Source of the DNA: Atopobium sp. UBA6362
GTDB taxonomy: Bacteria; Actinomycetota; Coriobacteriia; Coriobacteriales; Atopobiaceae
Direction: 5' to 3'
DNA length: 21,005 nt
NCBI GenBank assembly: GCA_002440065.1
Contig: DJRK01000074.1
Span: forward strand, 1 to 21,005
This document shows, in pieces, positions 7,476 through 16,300 of this stretch. Below the pieces are notes generated by a model, which worked only from the letters and a program-made list of their open reading frames with translations, was not told the DNA's origin and searched no databases. The position numbers and the translations under genes were made by a program. How positions within the stretch are numbered: position 1 is the stretch's first letter; the number at the start of each line of letters is the position of its first letter.

Positions 7476-8465
7476 CTACATGGCCGAGAAGCGCCTGCGG
7501 TAGGCGCTCGGGGACTCGCCCGTGCGGGAAACGAAGAGGCGGTAGAGGACGTCTGCGCTCGAGAGGCCCACGCGCGAGGCGATGACGGGCATCGGCAGGT
7601 CGGTCTGGACGAGATAGGCGCTCGCCGTCTCGAAGCGCTGGGAACCGAGCCAGGACTTGGGCGTCTCGCCGGTCGCCTCGACGAAGTGGCGCTCGAAGGT
7701 GCGGCGGCTCATGCCCGAGGCTTGGGCCATCTGGGTCACCGACCAGGGGCGCGATAGGCTGGCGGCCACGGCGTGGCAGACCTGGTCGACGTCGGAGAGA
7801 CGCTCGATGGCGGCCTCGTTCGTCGGCATCCCGAAGGCGTCCGCGCGAGCGTCGATCGAGTGCGGGCGCCAGAGGCTCATCGCTTCCGAGACCGCCGCCG
7901 CGGCCGACGCTCCGGCGAGGTGCGCGAGCAGCGAGAGGCACAGGTCGAGCCCGGATGCGCCGCCGGCGGACGTCCAGACCCCGCGTGCGGCGTCGTGGGT
8001 CAAGATCTTGTCCTCGGCAAGGCGGATGTTTGGGAAGATGCGCCTGAAGTCGGCGGCGAACGCGTGGTGGGTCGTGCATTCCGAGCCGTCGAGAAGGCCG
8101 GCGCCGGCCAGCACGAACGCGCCGGTGCCGAGGGAGGCGGCCTCGGCACCGGCCGCATGGACGGTCGCGAGCCAGTCGCAGCAGGCGGCGTAGGACTCCT
8201 CGTCGGCGTCGAGGTCGGCGATCGGGTCCACGAATCCCGGAACGCAGACGAGGTCGAAGGGCCCGGGCTCGCAGTCGAGGGGCTGGGCCTCGGCCGAGAG
8301 ACCGTGGTCGAGCCGGACGTGAGGCCGGTGTGCCACGAAGGAGAAGTCGCAGGTGACGGCCCCGCGGATGGGCGTCCCGTTGCCAAAGACCTGGATCGCG
8401 TTCGCGACGTCGTGCGTCCACATGCCGTTCATGAGCAGGACGGCGACGCTAGGTCTTCTTGCCAT
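7476..8465 (-). CDS. GlxA/FtrA-like transcriptional regulator (DJ-1/PfpI-like domain plus AraC helix-turn-helix)
   Basis: A 329-residue regulator. Residues about 5-170 form a DJ-1/PfpI-like fold (VAVLLMNGMWTHDVANAIQVF, GPFDLVCVPGF, then SLGTGAFVLAGAGLLDG). In this family this domain is usually a sensor rather than an enzyme, and the cysteine often found before TGAF is a glycine here, so an amidotransferase or protease role is unlikely. The C-terminal about 100 residues are two AraC helix-turn-helix motifs (WSVTQMAQASGMSRRTFERHF and VIASRVGLSSADVLYRLFVS) ending SPSAYRRRF. The ATG at 8465 was chosen because AAGGAG lies 9 bp upstream and the protein then begins directly with the first beta strand; the open frame continues further upstream without similarity. 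It is divergent from the sugar transporter gene and probably controls it through the repeats at 8525-8561. The effector is unknown. Confidence 0.88.
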   Translation of the reverse strand: MARRPSVAVLLMNGMWTHDVANAIQVFGNGTPIRGAVTCDFSFVAHRPHVRLDHGLSAEAQPLDCEPGPFDLVCVPGFVDPIADLDADEESYAACCDWLATVHAAGAEAASLGTGAFVLAGAGLLDGSECTTHHAFAADFRRIFPNIRLAEDKILTHDAARGVWTSAGGASGLDLCLSLLAHLAGASAAAAVSEAMSLWRPHSIDARADAFGMPTNEAAIERLSDVDQVCHAVAASLSRPWSVTQMAQASGMSRRTFERHFVEATGETPKSWLGSQRFETASAYLVQTDLPMPVIASRVGLSSADVLYRLFVSRTGESPSAYRRRFSAM

Positions 8466-8524
8466 GGGCTCGTGCTCCTTGCGAAAGAGGGTTCGTCGGG
8501 CGATGTCGGCGGAGTGTGGGGTAA

Positions 8525-8561
8525 TTTGACGCAAATCGTAGGATATTTGACGCTTTGACGC
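8525..8561. promoter_or_regulatory. Three direct TTTGACGC repeats, candidate AraC-type operator
   Basis: TTTGACGC occurs at 8525-8532, 8546-8553 and 8554-8561 in the 171-bp divergent intergenic region; the first and third are followed by AAA. The first two starts are 21 bp apart, two helical turns, the classic spacing of AraC-family half-sites. The last copy would lie around -44 to -37 of the promoter at 8586-8591, a position suited to activation of the + strand transporter gene. Binding by the adjacent regulator is inferred. Confidence 0.55.
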
Positions 8562-8585
8562 AAAACGGCGTGATGCTCCCCTGCG

Positions 8586-8591
8586 TATACT
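8586..8591 (+). promoter_or_regulatory. Candidate -10 element of the sugar transporter/SDR operon
   Basis: TATACT matches the consensus -10 at 5/6. No good -35 lies 16-18 bp upstream (AAACGG), which fits an activator-dependent promoter using the TTTGACGC repeats just upstream. The predicted leader is about 40 nt. Confidence 0.4.
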
Positions 8592-8636
8592 GCGAAGTGT
8601 CACGTGGCGCTCGTGTATTCGGCGCAAGGAGTCAAT

Positions 8637-9542
8637 ATGGAAAATATTCTTATAGGACTCATCCCGGCTCTTGGTTGGGGCTTCCAGGGCATCATTATGC
8701 AAAAAATCGGCGGCACCTCTGCAAATAAGCAGATGGGAATGGTGCTCACCGCCCTCGTCATGGCCATAATTGTCGCAATCATCGACCCGGTGCAGTGGTC
8801 CGGCGCGCTCATCGCCGCGGCGGCCGTCAACGGCATCCCCTGGGCCATCGCGCAGATCCTGCAGATCAAGAGCTTCGAGTACCTGGGCGTCTCGCGCACG
8901 ATGCCCATCACCTCGGGCGAGCAGCTCGTCTTCACCGCGCTTATCGGCACGTTCTGCTTCGGCGAGTGGTCGAGCGCGCTGGACCTCGCCCTGGGCTTCG
9001 GCGGTATCGCGATCATCATCGCGGGCACGGTGTTCACCGCCTACACCGAGAAGGGCGACGACGCGGCCGTGGACAAGGGCGACTTCGTCAAGGGCCTGGT
9101 CATCACGACCATTAGCTCGGCGCTGTACGTGGCCTACGCGACCGCCGCGCGGTTCTTCTCGGTGGACAGCTTCCAGATCCTGCTGCCGCAGGCGCTCTTT
9201 ATGCTCGCCGCGACGATCCTCATCGCCATCTGGATGAGCAAGAAGGACGCGAAGGACGGCCCGTGGGGCCGCGAGGAGGGCGTCTTTGGCATCAAGAGCT
9301 GGCAGAACATGCTCACCGGCGTCCTGTGGTCCATCGCGAACATCGCCGTGCTCTTCTCAAACCAGGTGAACGGCGTCGCCGTGGGCTGGACCCTCGCGAA
9401 CATGAACCTGATCTTTGCCACGCTGGGCGGGCTCTTCATCCTGCACGAGAAGAAGACGCCCAAGGAGCTCAAGTCCGTGATCGTGGGCATGGTGCTCATC
9501 GCCGTGGGCGGCGTGCTCATCGGAATCACGAAGGCGGTGTAG
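8637..9542 (+). CDS. GRP-family sugar uptake transporter (GlcU/RbsU-like, DMT superfamily)
   Basis: A 301-residue integral membrane protein with about ten hydrophobic helices, the usual size and topology of the glucose/ribose porter family. Recognisable features are the opening MENILIGLIPALGWGFQGII, the SFEYLGVSRTMPITSGEQL segment, and WTLANMNLIFATLGGLFILHEKKT near the C-terminus. The family takes up sugars such as glucose or ribose, probably by proton symport; the substrate here is not determined. The ATG at 8637 has AAGGAG 5 bp upstream; an earlier in-frame start would add a non-conserved tail. The dehydrogenase gene follows 70 bp later without a terminator. This resembles the glcU-gdh pairing of Bacillus, in which glucose import sits next to a glucose dehydrogenase. 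The divergent GlxA-type regulator is the likely controller. Confidence 0.88.
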   Translation: MENILIGLIPALGWGFQGIIMQKIGGTSANKQMGMVLTALVMAIIVAIIDPVQWSGALIAAAAVNGIPWAIAQILQIKSFEYLGVSRTMPITSGEQLVFTALIGTFCFGEWSSALDLALGFGGIAIIIAGTVFTAYTEKGDDAAVDKGDFVKGLVITTISSALYVAYATAARFFSVDSFQILLPQALFMLAATILIAIWMSKKDAKDGPWGREEGVFGIKSWQNMLTGVLWSIANIAVLFSNQVNGVAVGWTLANMNLIFATLGGLFILHEKKTPKELKSVIVGMVLIAVGGVLIGITKAV

Positions 9543-9612
9543 GAGCGCCTGCCCCTGGCGTCGCCTCTGGATTTGGAACCGCAAATAAACCCCACGTAGA
9601 AGGGACAGTATC

Positions 9613-10407
9613 ATGGCCATCACCTACAACAAGTACGACTTCGACGGCAAGGTCGTCATCGTGACCGGCTGCGCCCGTGGCATCGGCCGTGCGATCGCCC
9701 GCGCCTTTGGCGAGAACGGTGCCAAGGTCGTCGCCGTGGACCTCAACCTCGAGGGCGCCAAGGAGACCGTCGCGGCGTTCCCCGACTCCTGCGCGATGGA
9801 GTGCAACATCGCCGATGAGGCGTCGTGCAAGAAGCTCATCGAGGACGTCGTCGCGAAGTACGGCAAGCTCGACGTGCTCATGAACAACGCGGGCATCTTT
9901 ACCCAGGCACCCGTGACCGAGATGCCCGCGAGCGACTGGCACAAGCTCTTCGCCGTGAACGTGGACTCGATGTTCTACCTCATCAAGTACGCGATGCCCG
10001 AGCTCATCAAGACCAAGGGCAACATCGTGCAGACCGCCAGCGTCAACGGCATCGGCGGCGACTACATGTCCTACGCCTACAACGCGACGAAGCACGCCGT
10101 GGTGGGCATGGTGCGCAGCCTCTGCATCGACTACGGCCCGCTCGGCGTGCGCATCAACGCCGTGGCGCCGGCCATGACCGCGACCGACATGAACAGGTCC
10201 GTGTGGAGCGTGCCCGAGAAGGTCGCCCCGTTCGTGGCCCGCACGCCGATGGCGCGCATCGGCCAGGTGGAGGACATCGCCCGTGCGGTCGTCTTCCTCG
10301 CGTCCGAGGACGCCGGCTACATCACGGGCCAGGTCCTGTGCGTCGACGGCGGCGTGACGGCCTCCGACGGCCAGGCACCCGGCGAGTACGACGAGAAGCT
10401 CTCGTAG
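9613..10407 (+). CDS. Short-chain dehydrogenase/reductase (classical SDR)
   Basis: A 264-residue classical SDR, a cytoplasmic NAD(P)-dependent oxidoreductase. The cofactor loop TGCARGIG is at residues 18-25. An aspartate at the end of beta-2 (VVAVDLN) favours NAD over NADP. NNAG is present, and the catalytic set is S143 (TASVNG), Y156 and K160 (YNATK). The C-terminal YITGQVLCVDGG is the usual SDR ending. GAAGGGACAG precedes the ATG. The position behind a sugar transporter suggests a sugar or polyol dehydrogenase, for example glucose 1-dehydrogenase-like, but SDR substrates cannot be read from sequence. It is not similar to the Collinsella 7-beta-hydroxysteroid dehydrogenase as I remember it. 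It ends at a shared bidirectional terminator. Confidence 0.9.
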   Translation: MAITYNKYDFDGKVVIVTGCARGIGRAIARAFGENGAKVVAVDLNLEGAKETVAAFPDSCAMECNIADEASCKKLIEDVVAKYGKLDVLMNNAGIFTQAPVTEMPASDWHKLFAVNVDSMFYLIKYAMPELIKTKGNIVQTASVNGIGGDYMSYAYNATKHAVVGMVRSLCIDYGPLGVRINAVAPAMTATDMNRSVWSVPEKVAPFVARTPMARIGQVEDIARAVVFLASEDAGYITGQVLCVDGGVTASDGQAPGEYDEKLS

Positions 10408-10445
10408 CCGGGCTTCTTTGCGGGTTGTCCCTGCTCGAGACGAAA

Positions 10446-10492
10446 AAAGCACCTGGAGGCGGCTGTGGTTCGGAGCCGCCTCCGGGTGCTTT
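10446..10492. terminator. Bidirectional intrinsic terminator between the SDR and OPT genes
   Basis: The arms AAAGCACCTGGAGGCGGCT (10446-10464) and AGCCGCCTCCGGGTGCTTT (10474-10492) form a 19-bp stem with one G-T wobble and a 9-nt loop. The left flank has a run of six A, giving six T on the minus strand, so it is strongest for the OPT gene. On the + strand it is followed by TTGTTGTG. It lies between two convergent genes. Confidence 0.88.
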
Positions 10493-10541
10493 GTTGTGCG
10501 GATTCGCGCGGGGCGCGAGCCTGCGGTTTTCTTGCCGTCGA

Positions 10542-12191
10542 CTAGCCGAGCAGGCCCGTCACGACGCCCACGAGCGCCACGACGACGCCAACGATGGACT
10601 CGCCGCCCAGCAGGCCGGAGGCGACCACGATGCCGCGCTCCTCGGAGGTGGCGGGGTCGACGCCGCGGGACTTCTGCCAGCGGTCGTAGACCCATTTGAC
10701 GCCCGCGCCCAGCGTGGCCGAGAAGGACATGTAGAACGGCAGGTAGACGCCCAGGCCGATCATCATGGCGGGCAGGCCGGCGAAGTAGAGCGCGAAGCCC
10801 GCGACGATGCCCACGATGAAGGCGGGCAGGCTCGGGACGCCGGTGACCATCGTGGCGACGACGCTGGCCTGCGCGGCGACGAACTCCTTGCCGGGGCCGA
10901 AGGCGTCGGTGCCGTAGGCCTGCGCGAGCACGCAGACCGCGGCGGTCGCGACCACGACGCCGAGCGCGGCGCCGATGGCCTGGCCGACCCACATCATGCG
11001 CGGGCTCGTGCCGATGATGCGGCCCGTCTTGAAGTCGCTCATGACGTCGCCGCCCAGGCCGCAGGCGACGGCGATGATGCCGGCGACGTAGAACAGCTTG
11101 ACCTGCGGGAGGCTAGAGATCGCCGCGACGATCAGCAGCACGATGAGGCCGAAGATCTCCATCGGGTCGATGCCGGTCTGGCCCACGGACTGCGCGCTCA
11201 TGATGGCGGTCACGAATGAGAAGGCGACGATCACGACGGCGGGGACGGGGCCCATGCCCAGGACGAAGCAGATCACGAGCGCGGCCGCGGCCACGAGAAG
11301 CGCGAGGAAGCCCGCGTCGGTGCGGCTCGCGAGGTCGGTGAACTTGTCGCCCTTCTTGGCGTTGCCGCGCAGCATCGCGCCGATGTGGGGCAGGACGTCC
11401 TTGACGACGACGGCGACGCCGGCGCCCATCATGAGGCCCATGCCGAGGCTGCTCACGATGCCCTGCGCGGCGGTCACGTCGAGCGCGCCGAGGGCGGGCA
11501 GGACGGCGGCGATGAGCGCCTGCACGAGCGCGCCGCCGAACCATGCGATGATGGCGCCGGTGCCCGCGAGGAAGCCCACGGAGAGCATCATCGGCGAGTT
11601 GTAGATGCCGAAGGTGATGCCGGGGATGGGCAGGTTGACCAGCATCGAGGGGATCCAGCCCAGCACGTCGCGCACGACGCAGTAGAGGCCGGCGATGCCC
11701 ATGGAGCCAAAGAGGCGCTTGCCCGTGCCGCCGCGGTCCTGCGTGGCGGTGAGGGTCTTGGCGGCGGCGGTGCCGATGGGGTACTCGAGGTCAGACTCGT
11801 CGACGAAGCGCTTGCGGATGAGCGCGCACGCCACGAGGCCGAGCAGGGTGCCGGCGAGCGCGACGCCGCCGATCTGGAGCGGGCTCATCTCGGCGTCGAG
11901 CCCGAGCATCCAGATGCCGGGGATCGTGAACGCGAGGCCGCCGGCGACCATGGAGCCGGCAGACATGATGATCTGGGTGATGTTGGCCTCGTTCAGGCTC
12001 TTGCGGCCAAACGCGCGCAGCAGCACGAGCGCGGTGATGGACGTGAAGATGGTGGGCCAGGGAAGCGCGCCCATCTTGAGCGCGGTGTACACGGACGAGG
12101 CCGTGATGATGACGCAGCCCACGAGGCCGATGACGATTCCGGCCGCGCTGAGCTGCCCGCGCTCCTCGGCGCGGTTGGGGACAGTGCTCAT
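10542..12191 (-). CDS. OPT-family oligopeptide (or metal-chelate) transporter
   Basis: A 549-residue polytopic membrane protein with a dozen or more hydrophobic segments, in the size range of bacterial OPT proteins. Typical stretches are GALPWPTIFTSITALVLLRA, the YPIGTAAAKTL segment, NLPIPGITFGIYNSPMMLS and FSFVTAIMSAQSVGQTGIDP, which is characteristic of prokaryotic OPT members. The family carries small peptides, glutathione or metal-chelate complexes using an ion gradient; the substrate here is unknown. The ATG at 12191 has AAGGAG 7 bp upstream, whereas the longer open frame adds 18 residues without a ribosome site. It is a single-gene unit, divergent from coaX and ending at the bidirectional terminator. 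No regulator or peptidase is adjacent. Confidence 0.9.
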   Translation of the reverse strand: MSTVPNRAEERGQLSAAGIVIGLVGCVIITASSVYTALKMGALPWPTIFTSITALVLLRAFGRKSLNEANITQIIMSAGSMVAGGLAFTIPGIWMLGLDAEMSPLQIGGVALAGTLLGLVACALIRKRFVDESDLEYPIGTAAAKTLTATQDRGGTGKRLFGSMGIAGLYCVVRDVLGWIPSMLVNLPIPGITFGIYNSPMMLSVGFLAGTGAIIAWFGGALVQALIAAVLPALGALDVTAAQGIVSSLGMGLMMGAGVAVVVKDVLPHIGAMLRGNAKKGDKFTDLASRTDAGFLALLVAAAALVICFVLGMGPVPAVVIVAFSFVTAIMSAQSVGQTGIDPMEIFGLIVLLIVAAISSLPQVKLFYVAGIIAVACGLGGDVMSDFKTGRIIGTSPRMMWVGQAIGAALGVVVATAAVCVLAQAYGTDAFGPGKEFVAAQASVVATMVTGVPSLPAFIVGIVAGFALYFAGLPAMMIGLGVYLPFYMSFSATLGAGVKWVYDRWQKSRGVDPATSEERGIVVASGLLGGESIVGVVVALVGVVTGLLG

Positions 12192-12214
12192 ATGTATGCT
12201 CCTTCGAATATCCG

Positions 12215-12231
12215 CTCCCCCTCCTGGGGAG
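12215..12231. repeat. Short inverted repeat in the OPT/coaX divergent region
   Basis: CTCCCC (12215-12220) and GGGGAG (12226-12231) are separated by 5 bp in the 111-bp region between the divergent OPT and coaX genes. It lies about 24 bp before the OPT start, so it could be a small operator or a leader hairpin. There is no independent support. Confidence 0.3.
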
Positions 12232-12302
12232 TCGGGTTTCGGCACGAACCGCTACAGTATAGGCAACTGAGGGGCCGGATGACTCGGGAACGAGGGGGAT
12301 AT

Positions 12303-13106
12303 ATGTCGAATCGCCAGGATGGGGCCAAGAAGGACGGGCGCCTTGCGGGCGTGCTCGCGCTCGACGTGGGTAACACGACGACGCGGCTGGGCTTCTTCGC
12401 GTCTGGGGAGCTGGCGGGGACCTGGGAAGTCACGACGCCGGCGAGGTTGACGGCCGACGAGGCGTTCGCGCAGGTCAAGCAGGCCTTGGCGATGCTCGAG
12501 CTCGAGGAGCCGGCGGACTCGATCATGGCATGCGTCGTGCCGAGCCATGCCGCGCCCTGGGGCGAGGCGCTCTCGAGGCTCTGCGGCGGCCGGCCGCTCA
12601 CCGTGGGGCCGGGGCTCAAGACGGGCGTGCGGATGCGCTTCGACGACCCCTCCCAGATCGGCGCCGACCGCATCTCCGACGTCGTGGCCGCCCGCGAGCG
12701 CTACGGGGCGCCGGTCGTCGTGGTCGACCTGGGGACGACGACGAACTTCGAGGTCGTGGACGCGGAGGGGACCTTCGTGGGCGGCATCATCGCGCCCGGC
12801 ATGGGCATGGGCGCCCAGGCGCTGACGCGGGGCACGGCCAAGCTGCCCATGGTCGAGCTGCGCGCGCCCGCCGCGGTCATGGGCAGGAGCACGGACGCGG
12901 CCATGCGCAGCGGCATCGTGCTGGGCGAGGTCGCGCGGATCGAGGGGCTGCTGTCCATGATCTCCTACGAGCTGGGATGCGAGGCGCCGGTCGTGCTCAC
13001 GGGCGACGACGCGCAGGCGATGTCGGCGCTGCTGAGCTGCGAGGTCGCGGTGGACGATACCCTCACGCTGCGAGGGCTGTACTCGATCTGGCGGAGGAAC
13101 CGGTAG
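12303..13106 (+). CDS. coaX: Type III pantothenate kinase
   Basis: A 267-residue CoaX, catalysing ATP-dependent phosphorylation of pantothenate, the first step of coenzyme A synthesis; it acts in the cytoplasm as a dimer. It has the ASKHA-fold phosphate loop LALDVGNTTTR (D21, N24). GADRISD follows, with D122 at the position of the catalytic base, then VVVDLGTTTNFEVVD (D142) and FVGGIIAPGMGMGAQAL. These are the diagnostic CoaX motifs, and the length is normal for the family. The ATG at 12303 was chosen because GAGGGGG lies 5-6 bp upstream; an earlier in-frame ATG at 12279 would add eight residues. The frame is open far upstream, but that part is antisense to the OPT gene. mfd follows after 267 bp and appears to have its own promoter. 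Confidence 0.93.
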   Translation: MSNRQDGAKKDGRLAGVLALDVGNTTTRLGFFASGELAGTWEVTTPARLTADEAFAQVKQALAMLELEEPADSIMACVVPSHAAPWGEALSRLCGGRPLTVGPGLKTGVRMRFDDPSQIGADRISDVVAARERYGAPVVVVDLGTTTNFEVVDAEGTFVGGIIAPGMGMGAQALTRGTAKLPMVELRAPAAVMGRSTDAAMRSGIVLGEVARIEGLLSMISYELGCEAPVVLTGDDAQAMSALLSCEVAVDDTLTLRGLYSIWRRNR

Positions 13107-13192
13107 GATTTCGGCGGTTCTTGGCAATTCTCGGCAGTTTAAGGCGTTCTGGGACGGCGCTTTCCCGGCGCTCGTCGATGAGGCCCAAAACG

Positions 13193-13266
13193 GACCATGC
13201 CCACCCGTTGCGGTTCGAAGTGGCCATCTGCGGTTTTGTTATAGAAGGCGACGGGTGGGCATGGTC
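13193..13266. repeat. Large inverted repeat element between coaX and mfd
   Basis: GACCATGCCCACCCGT (13193-13208) is a perfect 16-bp inverted copy of 13251-13266, enclosing 42 bp. Pairing continues outward imperfectly for about 10 more bp, ending in GGCC near 13183-13186 and 13273-13276. The loop contains TGCGGTT twice, 20 bp apart (13209 and 13229). No T-tract follows and no gene is present in 13107-13373. It could be a dispersed palindromic element, a structured RNA or a terminator of coaX; copy number in the genome would decide. Confidence 0.7.
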
Positions 13267-13290
13267 GGTTCCGGGCCATCGCGGGCCGAT

Positions 13291-13299
13291 TGCTAAAAT
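13291..13299 (+). promoter_or_regulatory. Candidate extended -10 promoter of mfd
   Basis: TGCTAAAAT is an extended -10 (TG, one base, then TAAAAT at 5/6). No clear -35 is seen upstream (CCGGGC), which extended -10 promoters tolerate. The leader would be about 70 nt to the mfd start at 13374. Confidence 0.4.
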
Positions 13300-13373
13300 A
13301 TGGGTTCGCAGCCGGGGTTCCGCGAGGACCTCGGCCTTTAGGCATGCACAAACCGCCCGGGAGGACCGCGCCC

Positions 13374-16300
13374 ATGCTCATTAACCGTGTATCTCGCCAG
13401 CTCATGCAGACGCCGGAGCTGGAGCCCCTCGTCCGGGCGCTCGGCGCGGGCGACGACGCGACGCTCGCCGTGGCGCAGTCGGCCAGGCCCCTCATGCTCG
13501 CCGCCGTGTGGGCGTCCGACCCGCGCCCGTGCCTCTTCGTGGTCTCGGGCGAGGAGGCCGCGGACCGCGCGGCGCGCGCCCTCGCGGCGTGGCTCGGCCA
13601 GGACAACGTGTGCCGCTACCCCGAGCGCCGCGACTACCCGTGGTCCGAGAAGGCACCGGACGACGCCGTGGTGGGCGCCCGTTGCCGCGCGATCGCCCGC
13701 CTCGCCGCCGGCGAGAAGTGCGTGGTCGTGGCCTCGGCGCGCGCCCTCCTGCGCCGCGTGCCGCCCGTGGGCTCGGGCTACTACGCGTCGAGCACCTTCG
13801 CGATCGGCGAGGAGGTGCCCTTCGACGAGGTCCCGGCGCTCCTCGTGGGGATGGGCTACGCCAACAACGACGACGTGGACGCCCCCGGCTCGTTCCGCGT
13901 CCGCGGAGACGCGGTGGACGTTTGGCCCGCCCAGGCGACGGCCCCCGTGCGCATAGAGTTCTTTGGCGACGAGATCGACCGCGTGCGCCGCATGGTCGCG
14001 GCGACGGGGCAGACCATCGGCGAGATGGAGTCGGTCACGGTGAGCCCCTGCCGCGAGATGGCCTTTACCGACGAGACCGTCGCCCATGCCGAGAAGGCCC
14101 TCTACAACCGTGCGCAGAACGACTCCCGCATAGCCTCCGACCTGGAGCTTATTCGCTCCCGAGCCGACCAGCCGGCGCTCGAGCGCTACCTTGTGGAGCT
14201 CTACGGCGGCAGCGCGACGCCCATCGAGCACATAAGTCCCGACGCCCTCGTGGTGCTCGCTGAGCCGCGCGCCCTCTTCGACGACTGCATGCGCGCGGCC
14301 GACGAGGTCGAGGGGATCGCCGGGGCGGCGCGCATCTCTACCGAGGGGCTCTATACCGACCCGCGCAAGATGGACTTCGGCAGCCAGCAGCGGCTCTCGT
14401 TCGCGTCGATGCTGCGTGCCGGCGCGGGCGCCGCGACGGCGTCGATCGAGGTGCGCCAGCCGGGCGTGACCGGCTCGGAGTCCAAGCTCCTCGGCCGCGT
14501 GCGGCAGCTCATCGCCGACCGCTCGGCCGTGCTCTTCGCCGTGCCGGACCGCGCCGCGCGCGAGGAGCTCGAGCTGCGCTTCAACGACGAGGGCATCCCC
14601 TTCGCCGAGTCGCTCGGCGCGGCCGAGGAGAACGCGCTCGACGTCCTCGACCCCAACGCCCGCTTCGAGGCGCCGCGGCTGCCGCGCGACCGCGTGACCT
14701 TCATCGACGCTCCCGTCCCGGCCGGCGTGGTCATGCCGAGCGCCCACCTGGGCATTCTTTCCGTCTCGGACCTCACGTCGCGCACGGCACGCGCCCGCCG
14801 CCGCGCCCAGCGCGTGGACCCCACGAGCGTGACGTTCCCGTTCAAGCCGGGCGACTACGTCGTCCACGCCACGCACGGCATCGCGCTCTTCTCGGACATC
14901 GTGCGCCAGGAGGTCGCGGGCAAGGAGCGAGACTACTTCCTGCTGGAGTACGCCGGCGGCGACAAGCTCTTCGTTCCTCTTGAGCAGGTGGACCGCCTCA
15001 CGCGCTACGTCGGCCCCGACGGCGACTCGCCGCGCCTCACGCGCCTGAACACCGCGGACTGGTCGCGCGCCACCGGCAAGGCGCGCAAGTCCGCCAAGAA
15101 ACTCGCCTTCGACCTCGTGGACCTCTACACGCGCCGCTCGTCGGTGCAGGGCTTCGCGTTCTCGCCCGACTCGCCCGTCCAGCAGGACATGGAATCGAGC
15201 TTCCCCTATGAGCTCACGCCCGACCAGGCGAGCGCCGTGGCCGACATCAAGGCCGACATGGAGGCGCGCAAGCCCATGGACCGCCTGCTCTGCGGCGACG
15301 TGGGCTTTGGCAAGACGGAGGTCGCCCTGCGCGCGGCGTTCAAATGCTGCCAGGATTCCAAGCAGGTCATGATCTTGTGCCCCACGACGATCCTGGCGCA
15401 GCAGCACTTCGAGACGTTCTACGAGCGCTTCGCGCCCTTCGACCTCAAGGTGGCGGTGCTGTCGCGCTTCGTCACGCCGGCCCAGCAGCGCCGCGCGCTC
15501 GAGGGCTTCGCCGACGGCTCGGTCGACGTGCTCGTGGGCACGCACCGGCTCCTCTCGGCAGACGTCAACCCGTATGACCTGGGGCTTGTTATCATCGACG
15601 AGGAGCAGCGCTTTGGCGTGCAGCACAAGGAGCAGCTCAAGAACATGCGCGAGCAGGTGGACGTGCTCACGCTCTCGGCCACGCCCATTCCGCGTACCAT
15701 GCAGATGGCCATGAGCGGCGTGCGCGACATGAGCCTGATCATGACGCCGCCGCCGGGCCGCCTGCCCGTCAAGGTGACGGTGGGGGAGTACGACCCCGAC
15801 GTGGTCTCCGCCGCCATCCGCGACGAGCTCGCGCGCAACGGGCAGGTCTACTACGTGAGCAACCGCGTCCACACGATCGACGAGGCGGTCGAGCGCGTCA
15901 TGGAGGCCGCGCCCGAGGCCCGCGTGGGCGTGGCGCACGGCAAGATGAGCCCGCGCCAGGTCGAGGACGTGATGCTGCAGTTCAACGAGCATGAGATAGA
16001 CGTGCTCGTGGCGACCACGATCATCGAGTCCGGCATCGACAACTCGCGCTCGAACACCCTTATCATCGAGGATTCGCAGCGGCTCGGCCTGGCGCAGCTC
16101 TACCAGCTCAAGGGGCGCGTGGGGCGCAGCCGCCAGCAGGCGTACGCGTACTTCATGTTCCCGGGCGAGACGCCGCTCACGCCGGAGGCGACCGATCGCC
16201 TGACGGCCATCAACGAGTACCAGGACCTGGGCAGCGGCATGAAGATCGCCATGCGCGACCTCGAGATTCGCGGCGCCGGCTCCCTCATGGGCGCCGAGCA

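Noticed and set aside
9613..10407. Bile-acid hydroxysteroid dehydrogenase, given the likely Coriobacteriia host
   Set aside because: The sequence differs from the Collinsella 7-beta enzyme I remember, and the context is a sugar transporter, so there is no positive evidence.
11385..12302. Long upstream extension of the coaX frame
   Set aside because: It is antisense to the OPT transporter and of low complexity; the ribosome site and family N-terminus place the start at 12303.
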